From Paenibacillus swuensis (lineage in GTDB: Bacteria; Bacillota; Bacilli; Paenibacillales; DY6), in the NCBI RefSeq assembly GCF_001644605.1, contig NZ_CP011388.1, positions 1,535,001-1,599,000 of the forward strand: DNA of 64,000 nt. Reading direction: 5' to 3'. Below the pieces are notes generated by a model. The model ran no database searches. It was not told where the DNA came from and worked only from the letters and a program-made list of their open reading frames with translations. The first letter of the stretch is position 1; every line of letters starts with the position of its first letter. Shown here in pieces: positions 29,918-40,855 of this stretch. The position numbers were made by a program, and so were the translations under genes.

Positions 29918-31879
29918 ATGCCCAAATTTTTGCTAACCCGTTGGCACGGACTTCATATGATATGGACTTTCATTTTCATGCTGGCGTTAACGATTGGGCT
30001 CGCGATATTCCGTCTGGAGCTGGGTTTAGTCGCTTTATTGATTAGCGGTTTGCTTGCATACTACACCTTGGCCGCGGAGAAGGCATTCAGACAAGAATTA
30101 AGTGATTATATCGGAACGCTATCCCATCGGGTGAAACGGGCCGGCAATGAAGTGATGAACGAATTGCCAATCGGAATACTGTTGTACAACGAAGATCGAA
30201 CGATTGAATGGCATAATCCCTATGTTGCGCGCATGGCTGATAAAGAATCCTTGATCGGTGTTCCTATGGATGACATATTTCCACTCCTTAAAGGTAAGAA
30301 GGATAAAGAATCTTCATATGAAATTTCGCTAGGCAGCAAAGTTTATCAAATTCATATGAAAGCCGAAGAACGACTGCTGTATTTCAGCGATGTTACCGAA
30401 TTGCGCACGATTCTGAAGCAATACGAGGAAGAACGCATTGTCCTAGGTATTGTCATGATGGATAATCTGGATGAAGTGACGCAAGGCATGGATGATCAGA
30501 GCCGCAGTCTGATGATGTCCAAGGTAACCAATCAGATCGCGGATTGGGCCCAAGAATACGATATTTATATTAAACGGATTACTTCCGATAAATATTTACT
30601 GGTTATGGATCAAGGGACGTTGACAAAGTTGGAGCAAACCCGGTTTGAGCTCCTCGATGAGATTCGGGAGATGACCGCGGAGCATAAACTGCCTGTAACG
30701 GTCTCAATGGGGATCGCCGGGGGCTCGACCCATCTGATCGAGCTGGGTCAGTTGACCCAGACCAGCTTAGACATGGCGCTAGGCCGGGGCGGTGATCAGG
30801 TCGCTGTGAAAATTGGCCAACGCTTATCGTTCTACGGCGGCAAATCCAATGCGGTAGAGAAGCGCACCCGCGTCCGCGCCCGGGTCATATCGCACGCGCT
30901 GCGCGATCTTATCCAAGAGAGTGACCGTGTCGTAATTGTCGGTCACAAAAATCCGGATATGGATGCCATCGGGGCAGCCATCGGGATGCTCAAAGCCGTT
31001 CATCTGAGCGGCAAGGAAGGCTACATCGTATTGGAAGGGATTAACCCTTCCATTCAGCGGCTCATGGCCATCCTTACGGAAGATGAACGCATCAGCGCAA
31101 GCTTCATCACACCTGAAGAATCACTCCAGATTGTTGAGCCGCGTAGTCTGGTCATTGTTCTGGACACGCATAAAGCTTCTATGCTGAAAGAGCCGAGGAT
31201 TCTGCAACAGACGCATCGCATCGTCATCGTGGATCACCATCGTCGCGGCGAGGATTTCATCCAGGACGCCATATTGGTCTATATGGAACCCTATGCTTCC
31301 TCCACTTGTGAACTGGTGACTGAGCTCTTGCAGTACTTCCATGATCCGATGGATCTGGATGCGCTCGAAGCCACAGCGCTGCTGGCCGGTATAGTCGTCG
31401 ACACGAAGCATTTCTCCGTGCAGACGGGCGCAAGAACATTTGAAGCGGCATCCTATTTACGCAGACATGGAGCGGATTCCACGATGGTCCAGAAGCTGCT
31501 TAAAGAGAATCTCGATGATTACATGAAGAAAGCCGAAATTGTAAAGCAAGCGGAAATCTACAAAGGGCATATCGCGCTCGCGGTATCCGAACCCGGACAT
31601 AAAGCGCCCCAACTCATGATTGCGCAAGTAGCGGATACGCTGCTGAATATGAATGATATCCTGGCGTCCTTCGTCGTCAGCGAGAGACCGGACGGGATGG
31701 TCGGGATCAGCGCCAGATCCACGGGACAGATCAACGTTCAGGTGATTATGGAACGCCTGGGCGGCGGCGGGCATCTGACGAATGCGGCAACCCAGATGGA
31801 ATGCACCTTGCAAGCGGCCGTATATAGATTGAAACAAGTATTAAATCAATTGGAAGAGGAAGAGGGGTTGTTCGAATGA
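29918..31879 (+). CDS. gdpP: Cyclic-di-AMP phosphodiesterase GdpP
   Basis: A 653-residue protein with two N-terminal membrane helices, a PAS-like domain (about 85-165), a degenerate GGDEF domain (about 175-300), and a C-terminal DHH/DHHA1 phosphodiesterase. The catalytic part shows GHKNPDMDAIGAAIG, VDHHRRGEDF and GGGGHLTNAATQ. GdpP hydrolyses cyclic di-AMP, a messenger for potassium and cell-wall homeostasis. Its last four bases overlap rplI (ATGA). The yybS-gdpP-rplI-dnaB order is conserved. Confidence 0.97.
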   Translation: MPKFLLTRWHGLHMIWTFIFMLALTIGLAIFRLELGLVALLISGLLAYYTLAAEKAFRQELSDYIGTLSHRVKRAGNEVMNELPIGILLYNEDRTIEWHNPYVARMADKESLIGVPMDDIFPLLKGKKDKESSYEISLGSKVYQIHMKAEERLLYFSDVTELRTILKQYEEERIVLGIVMMDNLDEVTQGMDDQSRSLMMSKVTNQIADWAQEYDIYIKRITSDKYLLVMDQGTLTKLEQTRFELLDEIREMTAEHKLPVTVSMGIAGGSTHLIELGQLTQTSLDMALGRGGDQVAVKIGQRLSFYGGKSNAVEKRTRVRARVISHALRDLIQESDRVVIVGHKNPDMDAIGAAIGMLKAVHLSGKEGYIVLEGINPSIQRLMAILTEDERISASFITPEESLQIVEPRSLVIVLDTHKASMLKEPRILQQTHRIVIVDHHRRGEDFIQDAILVYMEPYASSTCELVTELLQYFHDPMDLDALEATALLAGIVVDTKHFSVQTGARTFEAASYLRRHGADSTMVQKLLKENLDDYMKKAEIVKQAEIYKGHIALAVSEPGHKAPQLMIAQVADTLLNMNDILASFVVSERPDGMVGISARSTGQINVQVIMERLGGGGHLTNAATQMECTLQAAVYRLKQVLNQLEEEEGLFE

Positions 31880-32322
31880 GAGTTATTTTTCTGAAAGATG
31901 TAAAGGGTCAAGGCAAAAAAGGCGATATTAAAGAGTTATCCGAGGGATACGTTAACAATTTCCTGTTGCCGAAAGGCTTGGTTAAAGCCGCTTCCGAAGG
32001 CAATGTAAAGACATTGGAACTACAGACGGTTGCCGAAGGCAAGCGTAAAGATAAAGAGAAGCAAGACGCTCAAGATCTGGCGGCTAAGCTGGAAGCGATG
32101 ACGATCGAGATTCGTTCCAAAATCGGGGAAGGCGGTCGCCTCTTCGGTTCCATCACAAGCAAGCAGATCGCAGAAGCGCTGGCTGCCAAAGGCTACAAGA
32201 TTGATAAGCGCAAAATTGAACTAAACGATCCGATTCGCACCCTCGGCGTAACCCAGATGCCGGTGAAGCTGCATCCGGAAGTGAAAGCTACGCTCAAGGT
32301 TCAAGTTTCGGAAGAGAAGTAA
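31876..32322 (+). CDS. rplI: 50S ribosomal protein L9
   Basis: A 148-residue protein with MRVIFLKDVKGQGKKGDIKE, then GYVNNFLLPKGLV at the N-terminal rRNA-binding domain, a long connecting helix, and a C-terminal domain with KIGEGGRLFGSITSKQIAE. It binds the L1-stalk side of the large subunit. The start overlaps the gdpP stop. Confidence 0.98.
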   Translation: MRVIFLKDVKGQGKKGDIKELSEGYVNNFLLPKGLVKAASEGNVKTLELQTVAEGKRKDKEKQDAQDLAAKLEAMTIEIRSKIGEGGRLFGSITSKQIAEALAAKGYKIDKRKIELNDPIRTLGVTQMPVKLHPEVKATLKVQVSEEK

Positions 32323-32337
32323 GGGAGCGGTCATTCC

Positions 32338-33696
32338 ATGAACGGGGAAATGTTGTTCGACCGAATCCCGCCGCAAAATATGGAAGCCGAGCAAGCGGTA
32401 CTCGGCGCCGTGCTCTTGGACGGCGAAGCGTTGATCACATCGATGGAGCGCATCCGCAGCGAGGACTTCTACAGCTCCGCCCACCAACGCATCTACGAGG
32501 CGATGGTGGAGCTGGGTGAGGGCAACCAGCCTGTCGATCTTGTCACGCTGACGTCACGTCTGCAGGACAAGAAAGAGCTGGAGGATATCGGCGGGGTCAG
32601 CTACCTCGCCAAGCTTGCCAACGCCGTCCCCACGGCGGCGAATGTGGACTACTATGCGCAGATCGTCGAAGAGAAATCCATGCTGCGCCGTCTCATCCGC
32701 ACCGCCACCCAGATTGTCAGCAACGGGTATGGCGGGGCGGAGGACGTCAGCGGGATTCTTAACGAAGCGGAACAGCGCATTCTGGAGATCTCGAACCGCC
32801 GCACGGGCAGCGGGTTCATCTCGATCCGGGATGTGCTCATGGAAGTGTTCGACCGGGTGGAGATGCTCAACCAGAGTAAAGGCGACATGACCGGCATCCC
32901 GTCCGGGTTTACGGACTTGGACAAGATGACATCAGGCTTCCAGCGGAATGATCTGATCATCGTGGCCGCGCGTCCGTCTGTTGGTAAGACCGCGTTCGCG
33001 CTGAATATCGCGCAGAACGTCGGCGTACGGTCCAAAGAGACCGTAGCGATCTTCTCGCTGGAGATGTCAGCCGCGCAGCTCGTACAGCGGATTATCTGCG
33101 CCGAGGCGAACGTCGATGCCGGGCGTATGCGTACAGGCGTCCTGGAAGGGGACGACTGGGAGAAGATGACGATGGCGATCGGATCCTTGTCCGAAGCCGA
33201 GATTTACATCGATGATACGCCAGGGATCACGGTATCGGAGATTCGCGCCAAGTGCCGCCGTCTCAAGAAAGAGAAGGGGCTTGGCATGATTCTGATCGAT
33301 TACCTCCAGCTCATTTCCGGACGGGGGAAAGCCGGCGAGAACAGACAGCAAGAGGTATCGGAAATTTCCCGTACATTGAAGCAGATTGCCCGGGAATTGT
33401 CCGTGCCGGTCATCGCGCTTTCTCAGCTTAGCCGGGGCGTAGAGCAACGGCAAGATAAACGTCCGATGATGTCCGACCTTCGGGAATCCGGTTCGATTGA
33501 GCAAGATGCGGATATCGTTGCCTTCTTGTACCGGGATGATTACTACAATCAGGACTCCGAAAAGAAGAACATCATTGAGATTATTATCGCCAAACAGCGG
33601 AACGGTCCCGTAGGTACGGTAGAACTGGTGTTTCTGAAGAACTATAATAAATTCGTTAGTCTGGACCGAAGTCATCAGGAGATGTCGGTCGGATAA
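32338..33696 (+). CDS. dnaB: Replicative DNA helicase DnaB (DnaC in Bacillus)
   Basis: A 452-residue hexameric helicase. The N-terminal domain has PPQNMEAEQAVLGAVLLDGEA. The RecA-like domain carries Walker A ARPSVGKTAFALNIA, Walker B LGMILIDYLQLI and LSQLSRGVEQRQDKRPMMSDL. It unwinds DNA at the fork. It follows rplI by 15 bases. GC content rises compared with the previous genes. A long hairpin terminator follows. Confidence 0.98.
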   Translation: MNGEMLFDRIPPQNMEAEQAVLGAVLLDGEALITSMERIRSEDFYSSAHQRIYEAMVELGEGNQPVDLVTLTSRLQDKKELEDIGGVSYLAKLANAVPTAANVDYYAQIVEEKSMLRRLIRTATQIVSNGYGGAEDVSGILNEAEQRILEISNRRTGSGFISIRDVLMEVFDRVEMLNQSKGDMTGIPSGFTDLDKMTSGFQRNDLIIVAARPSVGKTAFALNIAQNVGVRSKETVAIFSLEMSAAQLVQRIICAEANVDAGRMRTGVLEGDDWEKMTMAIGSLSEAEIYIDDTPGITVSEIRAKCRRLKKEKGLGMILIDYLQLISGRGKAGENRQQEVSEISRTLKQIARELSVPVIALSQLSRGVEQRQDKRPMMSDLRESGSIEQDADIVAFLYRDDYYNQDSEKKNIIEIIIAKQRNGPVGTVELVFLKNYNKFVSLDRSHQEMSVG

Positions 33697-33701
33697 CGCT
33701 A

Positions 33702-33752
33702 AATCCCGAACAATAACTTTTTTGATAATCGTTATTGTTCGGGATTTTTATT
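33702..33752 (+). terminator. Terminator after dnaB
   Basis: A perfect 16-bp inverted repeat, AATCCCGAACAATAAC and GTTATTGTTCGGGATT (33702-33717 and 33731-33746), is followed by T-rich sequence. Confidence 0.92.
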
Positions 33753-33780
33753 TGACTTTAGCACTGTAGATTGATAAAAT
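33752..33780 (+). promoter_or_regulatory. Probable sigma-A promoter of purA
   Basis: TTGACT (33752-33757) and TAAAAT (33775-33780) are spaced by exactly 17 bases, 58 bases before purA and just after the dnaB terminator. Confidence 0.75.
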
Positions 33781-33814
33781 GAGTACGCTGTGATGAACGG
33801 CTAATTTGGTGTGA

Positions 33815-35125
<1,311 letters not shown>

Positions 35126-35132
35126 GTTGAGA

Positions 35133-35173
35133 AAGCCCCCATCCGCAGCCGCGGTGTTGGGGGCTTATTTTTG
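35133..35173 (+). terminator. Terminator after purA
   Basis: AAGCCCCC (35133-35140) pairs with GGGGGCTT (35159-35166), followed by ATTTTTG. It lies between the convergent purA and chitinase genes. Confidence 0.85.
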
Positions 35174-35197
35174 TTCGTTCGCATCAGCAGGGGCTGC

Positions 35198-37420
35198 TTA
35201 CAGCTTCGGTAAGGTCGGGATCGTTTGAGCGCAGGAGCCCGCCAACGGCAAGTTGTTGCACACATATTGGCCCGCGCTGTTCTCGGTGGCGGCACCTGCC
35301 GGAGCAGGCTGATGCACCCGCTGCTTCCATAATTGCCACATCATAAAGCCGTCGGACGGACGAGCTTTATTCTTCATGTACTTCACCATGGTTTCCACGT
35401 TGTAATACGGAGAAGCCACGTTGTTCTGACCGGTCAGCATATCAGCGTCATAGACCGTGCCTGCAGGAGCGAGAAGTTCTAATATGGCCCCGCCGGAGCC
35501 TTCAGGTGCAATCTCCATACCCATGTTAATCGGTCCATTGTAGATGGCGCGATACGATTCATAGCCTTCACGAGGGTCGTAATAGTCTCCCGCATCATAG
35601 GACATCAGATTGATCATATCGATCTTCCCGCCATGGTTCTTCACCAGACTGTACATGGTGCCGCCGAACGGAGAGCCCCACTGCACTTTACCTTCTTCAA
35701 AAGGGGTCCCTTTCACGTAATAGGCGCCAGTGGACCAGCCTGCGATGGAGATTTTCAGGGACGCTCCGCGCGCCTTAATCTCGTTGTACAAGCTATTGAT
35801 GATGCCTCCGATTTCGCCGTCCTTCGTGCAACTGAACTGGTCCGCAGTCAGCTTGTTACAGTTGCTGGTGCTGGATTCCCAGTCAATGTCTACGCCTGTA
35901 GCGCCAAGATCCAGTGCCAAATCAACCACACGCGGCGCGCTGAAGGAGGACCATTGACTGCCCTGACTGTAATCCCAGCCGCCGACAGACACCCAGACAC
36001 CGGTTCCCCGGGATTTCAATGCGGCGATATTACCGCGTAAATCCTGCGCTTGCTGTGCCGTGAATTTCTTCTGTCCGGTTGAACCCGTCTTCCCTTCCAC
36101 AAACTCAAAGCCGGCAACCGCTTGATCGAATGCGTAAGAACCTTTCACATAGGCGGTATCCGGTCTGGCAAAAGCGAGGTTGATATCGGTAATATAGTTC
36201 GGAATGTTCGCCGTGGTCAGATCATAAATACTTGTGTTCCATGAGCTGGCGTAGCTTACGAACTTACGTGTGCCGGGCTGGGTTGTTCCAGTCTGTGTTT
36301 GCACAGAGACGGCTGAGCTCGACGCTGACAGGTTGCCCGCCGCATCCTTGGCCCTGACCGTGAACGTGTACGTTGTGGAAGCTGCCAGACCGACAACGGT
36401 GGCGGAGGTTCCGGTCACGCTTACGGCGAGAGCCGACCCATTGTAAACGTTATAACCGGTAACGGCCGTATTATCGGTAGAAGCGTTCCAGGACAAGGAA
36501 ACACTGTAGCTGGTCGCACCTGCAGATACAACTCCTGTAGGGACGGAAGGAGCCTGAGTGTCATTCGTTACCGAGCAATCGCTAATATACTTCCAGGGGC
36601 CGGATTCACCGCCCTGATCAGGATGGTTTCCTTGCGTCCACCATTTGGCTTCGTAAATCTTGCTGTTGTGAGAAACTCGCGCGCCGCTCGTATACACAGC
36701 CGTTGAGCTCCAGGCCGGCGTCTGTCCGCAGCTGCTGCCGCCGGATCCTCCAGTCTGGGTTGTCACAGTAACCGCGGAACTGGCCGCAGAGATGTTGCCT
36801 GCGCCGTCCTTGGCTTTCACCGTGAAGGTGTAGGCTGTGTTGGCCGATAAGCCGCTCACCGTTGCGCTTGTGCCGGTTATAGCTACGGCTAGGGATGCGC
36901 CGCTATACACATCGTAACCGGTTACAGCTGTGTTGTCGGTGGAGGCCGTCCAGGAAAGGCTCACGCTGGAAGCGGTCGTGCCTGTGGACGTCAAGCCGCC
37001 CGGGGCGGATGGAGCTTGCGTATCCGCGTCGCCACCGCCGCCAGTGCCTTCCAGCCATAAGGAAGCGACGTTAGCCGGCTCCCAGCCGGGAAGGGAATGA
37101 TGCGCCTGGCGGCACTGATAGGTTTTGCCTGCGTAAGTAACGGTATCGCCGACAGCGTAGTTGGTGTAGGTTGCCCAAGCACCGCGGTCGGCGGCCTCGG
37201 CTGTCGTGCTGAAGATCGGGAGTAAGCTTAGAAGAAGGGCGGCAATCAGAGCGAGTAAGAAGGGTTTGGTAATGAATGCGGAAGCGGGACCGGAAGCATG
37301 AGCAGAAGGAGCAGCAGAAGCGGAACCAGAGGCGGAAGCGTAACCGGCAGCAGAGTCAGAAGCAGAAGCAGAGTCAGAAGCAGAGCCAGGAGCAGAAGGA
37401 CGAAGGTTGAGCACGTTCAT
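35198..37420 (-). CDS. Secreted GH18 chitinase with carbohydrate-binding and FN3 modules
   Basis: About 740 residues from ATG 37420, which follows GAGAGGAG at seven bases. Layout: an unusual Ser/Ala/Gly-rich segment (about 9-48), a membrane/signal helix ending STTAEAA (about 51-77), a carbohydrate-binding module of the CBM5/12 type (about 78-124), FN3 (about 135-222), a second CBM5/12 module with SKIYEAKWWTQGNHPDQ, a second FN3, and a GH18 barrel. The active site GVDIDWE near residue 515 keeps the catalytic Glu and the two Asp before it, though the first Asp of the usual DGxDxDxE is Thr. It would degrade chitin outside the cell. It interrupts the purA-wal gene order, which suggests acquisition. 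Confidence 0.92.
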   Translation of the reverse strand: MNVLNLRPSAPGSASDSASASDSAAGYASASGSASAAPSAHASGPASAFITKPFLLALIAALLLSLLPIFSTTAEAADRGAWATYTNYAVGDTVTYAGKTYQCRQAHHSLPGWEPANVASLWLEGTGGGGDADTQAPSAPGGLTSTGTTASSVSLSWTASTDNTAVTGYDVYSGASLAVAITGTSATVSGLSANTAYTFTVKAKDGAGNISAASSAVTVTTQTGGSGGSSCGQTPAWSSTAVYTSGARVSHNSKIYEAKWWTQGNHPDQGGESGPWKYISDCSVTNDTQAPSVPTGVVSAGATSYSVSLSWNASTDNTAVTGYNVYNGSALAVSVTGTSATVVGLAASTTYTFTVRAKDAAGNLSASSSAVSVQTQTGTTQPGTRKFVSYASSWNTSIYDLTTANIPNYITDINLAFARPDTAYVKGSYAFDQAVAGFEFVEGKTGSTGQKKFTAQQAQDLRGNIAALKSRGTGVWVSVGGWDYSQGSQWSSFSAPRVVDLALDLGATGVDIDWESSTSNCNKLTADQFSCTKDGEIGGIINSLYNEIKARGASLKISIAGWSTGAYYVKGTPFEEGKVQWGSPFGGTMYSLVKNHGGKIDMINLMSYDAGDYYDPREGYESYRAIYNGPINMGMEIAPEGSGGAILELLAPAGTVYDADMLTGQNNVASPYYNVETMVKYMKNKARPSDGFMMWQLWKQRVHQPAPAGAATENSAGQYVCNNLPLAGSCAQTIPTLPKL

Positions 37421-37606
37421 GAACAATCTCCTCTCATCTTTTTGAAATTGGGTGATAACAATATTTTCCTGTAGGTCAGAGCTTTTCTCAAGGATACATT
37501 TACACGATTGAGGGAGAAATTTATCCAAGCGTACATAAACCATGTCTGAAAACCCTGCAACTCCGTCCATACTGAAAAGAGAGGATACGAGAGGCGGGAA
37601 GAGAGC

Positions 37607-38329
37607 ATGAAATTTATACAATGGCTGGGAAAGACCGTACTGACTACGTTGTTGGTGTGCGCGTTATCGATTTACACGTCTTATTTCGTCATCAATATGT
37701 ATGTGGAAAAAGTGTTGAGCCAGTTCAACATCAAGCTGTCCGGGGGCGCTCTGCAGTTGCCGGAGTTGATCAGCAGTATGGCCGGCGGGGTTTCTGGCGG
37801 GCTGACGGGGAGCGGGAACAACGGGAATAACGGGAACAGCGAGGACGGCAAAGCCAACCCGGGAAGTGCAGAAGCTGACGGGTCTGTAGATGGTACGAAC
37901 CAGAGCAGGGATGAAGGCACAAACCCAAGCGCGAACCAAGGCACCGATCAAGGAGGCTCGAACTTCGGAAGCGGCACAGGCGCGGAAGATTCCCCGGTTG
38001 CCGGAAGCGGGACGGAAGGAGCCACCGGGGGCGCGGGCGCTTTTGACGAAGAGGCGGTGGAAGTCTGGAATCAAGAAAGCGGGGAGCAGGACGAAGTTGT
38101 TATGTCTCCGGATGAACTTCAGAAAAAGAAGGACAGTCTGAGCTTTGAAGAGAAGGCCAAGGTGTTCGAGCTCATGCAGAAAAAGCTGCCGCCCGAAGAG
38201 ATGCAGCGCATTTCCGGATTCATGGAAGACGGCATCACGGAAGCGGAGCTGGGCAGTGTGAAAGAGCTGTTGGCCAAATATTTCACAGACGCCGAATATG
38301 CGGAATTGATCGTGGTTTTTGGCGGGTAG
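37607..38329 (+). CDS. Uncharacterised membrane-anchored protein with Gly/Asn/Ser-rich linker
   Basis: A 240-residue protein I do not recognise. It has an N-terminal membrane helix (about 10-30, TTLLVCALSIYTSYFVINMYV), then a linker of about 100 residues rich in Gly, Asn, Ser, Thr and Glu. The soluble C-terminal part of about 80 residues is rich in charged helices (SPDELQKKKDSLSFEEKAKV and LPPEEMQRISGFM). The N-terminus faces the cytoplasm by charge, so the rest is likely outside. It diverges from the chitinase and precedes the M23 peptidase. A spore or envelope role is only a guess. Confidence 0.8.
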   Translation: MKFIQWLGKTVLTTLLVCALSIYTSYFVINMYVEKVLSQFNIKLSGGALQLPELISSMAGGVSGGLTGSGNNGNNGNSEDGKANPGSAEADGSVDGTNQSRDEGTNPSANQGTDQGGSNFGSGTGAEDSPVAGSGTEGATGGAGAFDEEAVEVWNQESGEQDEVVMSPDELQKKKDSLSFEEKAKVFELMQKKLPPEEMQRISGFMEDGITEAELGSVKELLAKYFTDAEYAELIVVFGG

Positions 38330-38506
38330 ACTGGGGATTTTCCTCTTCTTGGATCGAACGGAGCGGCCCTTGTAAGGTTGCCGTGCCGACAGAGGCTGTG
38401 GTAAAGTAGTCAAAGTGAACCGCTGACGACAGGTAAATAACCCGAGATCCGGTTTTTTTCATTTTACTTACTACAATCACAGCAATGAGCTTACAAGGAG
38501 AGAGAT

Positions 38507-40024
38507 ATGTCCGTATTCAAAGGAAACCGTTGGCTGAAACGTCTGCAGAAGCGCACCGAGCAACAAGCGCAACCCGCGGAAACATCCGCTGACAGCAACA
38601 ATGAACACAAGGCTCCTTCCCGCAAGAAATGGGTTGCGGCCACCGGAGCGGCAGGATTGATCGCTTTAGGATTTATGCTCAGTAATCAATACGTGAAAGC
38701 TAACACGACAGAAGTGTTCCACGTTTCCGTAGCAGGTAAACAAGCCGGCATTGTGAATGACAAGAAGCTGGTCGAGCGCTGGGTCAGCACACGCAACGCA
38801 GCCCTTCGGAAGCAGCATCCGAATGTAAATATTGCGCTAAACCGCGGCGACATTGCCGTGAAAAGCGAGAAAGTTTATAAAGCAACCTATGATAATACCA
38901 AGGCGCTGTCCCGATTGGACCAGATGTTGAAGCCGGCAGTGCAGGGCGTTCAGGTGAAGGTAAACGGGAAGGTTATCGGAACCGTGAAGGATGAGCAAAC
39001 CGCGCAGTATGTCATTCGCAGATTACATAGTAAATATGTGCCGGTCCACCTGGCTAAACAAGCGTCTCAGCCGAGGCTGCAATTAGCCTCCTTGAGCGCG
39101 ACCAGAGCAACCCCTGCGATCGGGCGTACGGTGAAGTACGTCAAGGTGATGGAGCAGGTTGACACCACCAACGTGATGACGTCTGACCCGGAGCAAATTA
39201 CGGATGCGGGCACCGTGCTGAAACAAATGTTTGGCGGCACCGCCAAGCAGGTGAAATACACGGTTAAGGAAAACGACTGTGTGGGCTGTATCGCTAACCG
39301 GTTCGATATTCCGAAGGAACAATTGTACCGCAATAACCCCTGGATCGTGGATGATATGATTAAAGTCGGCGATGTGCTGGACCTCACGGTGAACAAGCCG
39401 GCCATCAACGTGAAGACGATTGAACAGGTGGTCGAACGCCACGATATCGCGCACAGCGTAGTTTATGTGTACGACAAGTCGCTTAAGGCGGGTAAGATGA
39501 AACGCGTGCAACCCGGTCAGGACGGCTCCAAAAAAGTCATCTACAAACTGACGAAGTTGAACGGTATGCTTTTGGACGAAGAAATTGTGGGACAGGTCGT
39601 CGAGAGCAAGTCGATACCCGAAATCATTCGTAAAGGTACGAAAGTCGTGATCGAAGACGGCACAGGCGTATTCGCATACCCGGTGTCCGGCGCTCGGCTG
39701 ACCAGCACCTACGGTCATCGCTGGGGCCGACAGCATAAAGGCATCGATCTCGTAGGCAGCTCCACCGTGAAAGCCGCCGATAACGGCCGGGTCACTTTCG
39801 CAGGCGTGAAGAGCGGTTACGGCAACGTTGTCATCATAGATCACAATAATGGCTATGAGACGCTCTACGGACACCTAAAGAGCATTAGCGTTTCTGAAGG
39901 AGCCAAGGTTGGAAAAGGCAGCAAAATCGGCGTAATGGGCAATACAGGCCGCTCGACGGGCGTGCATTTACACTTTGAAGTTTACAAGAACGGCGCTGTG
40001 AAAAACCCGCTGAGCTATTTATAA
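38507..40024 (+). CDS. M23 family metallopeptidase with LysM-like and G5 domains
   Basis: A 505-residue envelope hydrolase. A basic cytoplasmic tail and one membrane helix (about 45-65) are followed by an extended region. A LysM-like module has ENDCVGCIANRFDIPKEQLY. A G5 domain (YKLTKLNGMLLDEEIVGQVV) comes next, then a C-terminal M23/LytM peptidase with HKGIDLVG, GHLKS and GVHLHFEVYKNG, which contain the zinc ligands. M23 enzymes cut peptidoglycan cross-bridges. It lies just upstream of walRK, which in Bacillus controls such hydrolases, so it may be regulated by that system; no WalR box was confirmed. Confidence 0.92.
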   Translation: MSVFKGNRWLKRLQKRTEQQAQPAETSADSNNEHKAPSRKKWVAATGAAGLIALGFMLSNQYVKANTTEVFHVSVAGKQAGIVNDKKLVERWVSTRNAALRKQHPNVNIALNRGDIAVKSEKVYKATYDNTKALSRLDQMLKPAVQGVQVKVNGKVIGTVKDEQTAQYVIRRLHSKYVPVHLAKQASQPRLQLASLSATRATPAIGRTVKYVKVMEQVDTTNVMTSDPEQITDAGTVLKQMFGGTAKQVKYTVKENDCVGCIANRFDIPKEQLYRNNPWIVDDMIKVGDVLDLTVNKPAINVKTIEQVVERHDIAHSVVYVYDKSLKAGKMKRVQPGQDGSKKVIYKLTKLNGMLLDEEIVGQVVESKSIPEIIRKGTKVVIEDGTGVFAYPVSGARLTSTYGHRWGRQHKGIDLVGSSTVKAADNGRVTFAGVKSGYGNVVIIDHNNGYETLYGHLKSISVSEGAKVGKGSKIGVMGNTGRSTGVHLHFEVYKNGAVKNPLSYL

Positions 40025-40042
40025 ATTTGAATCATTCCCACG

Positions 40043-40084
40043 AACGCCGCGGCTTGAAATAAGCCGCGGCGTTTCTCGTTTTTT
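40043..40084 (+). terminator. Terminator after the M23 peptidase gene
   Basis: AACGCCGCGGCTT and AAGCCGCGGCGTT (40043-40055, 40061-40073) form a perfect 13-bp stem, followed by TCTCGTTTTTTG. Confidence 0.92.
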
Positions 40085-40129
40085 GCCATGAAAACTGGTA
40101 CAATTAATAGAAAGGGCGGTGAGTGCGAG

Positions 40130-40855
40130 ATGTACGGCAAAATCCTCGTAGTAGACGACGAACAACCGATAGCGGATATCCTCAAATTCAACTTGGAGAA
40201 GGAAGGTTATCAGGTCATTTGCGCTTTTGACGGCGGTGAAGCGGTGGAGCTTGCATTCCGTGAAGAGCCCGATCTCATTCTGCTGGATCTCATGTTACCT
40301 GTGAAAGACGGGATGGATGTATGCAGAGAAGTGCGCAGCAAGATGGACATTCCGATTATTATGCTGACCGCCAAAGATTCCGAGATTGATAAAGTGCTAG
40401 GTTTGGAGCTTGGAGCGGATGACTACGTAACGAAGCCTTTCGGCACGCGGGAACTGCTGGCAAGAGTGAAAGCCCACCTGCGCCGCCAGAACAAGAACAA
40501 CACGGCTGCGCCGGAAGAAGCCTCAGGGCAACCGGTGAACGGTTTGCGGGTGCATCAGCTGCTGATCGATACGGATATGTATGTAGTATATAAAGAAGGC
40601 GAAGCGCTGGATTTGACCCACAGAGAATATGAGCTGCTCTATTATATGGCCAAAAATTCTAGTAAAGTCATGACCCGGGAGCATTTATTGCAAGCGGTGT
40701 GGGGCTTTGAATACTTCGGTGACGTGCGGACTGTGGACGTTACGATTCGCCGGTTGAGAGAGAAGATCGAAGACGATCCCAGCAAACCGGAGTACATTAC
40801 GACAAGAAGAGGTCTGGGGTACATGATGCGCAGCCCTAAAGCAGGAGGATTCTGA
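40130..40855 (+). CDS. walR: Response regulator WalR (YycF)
   Basis: A 241-residue OmpR-type regulator. The receiver domain starts [20 protein letters not shown] with phospho-acceptor Asp53 in [11 protein letters not shown], and the winged-helix output domain ends [20 protein letters not shown]. WalR is the essential regulator of cell-wall metabolism in low-GC Gram-positives. The ATG at 40130 is preferred over 40088, since a GGTGAG site precedes it and the shorter form matches WalR length. It overlaps walK by one base. Confidence 0.96.
   Translation: MYGKILVVDDEQPIADILKFNLEKEGYQVICAFDGGEAVELAFREEPDLILLDLMLPVKDGMDVCREVRSKMDIPIIMLTAKDSEIDKVLGLELGADDYVTKPFGTRELLARVKAHLRRQNKNNTAAPEEASGQPVNGLRVHQLLIDTDMYVVYKEGEALDLTHREYELLYYMAKNSSKVMTREHLLQAVWGFEYFGDVRTVDVTIRRLREKIEDDPSKPEYITTRRGLGYMMRSPKAGGF

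Noticed and set aside
33067-33675. 202-codon frame antisense to dnaB
   Set aside because: Shadow of the well-supported dnaB coding sequence.
39083-39874. 263-codon frame antisense to the M23 peptidase
   Set aside because: Shadow frame without a ribosome site or recognisable domain, while the sense gene has clear LysM, G5 and M23 motifs.
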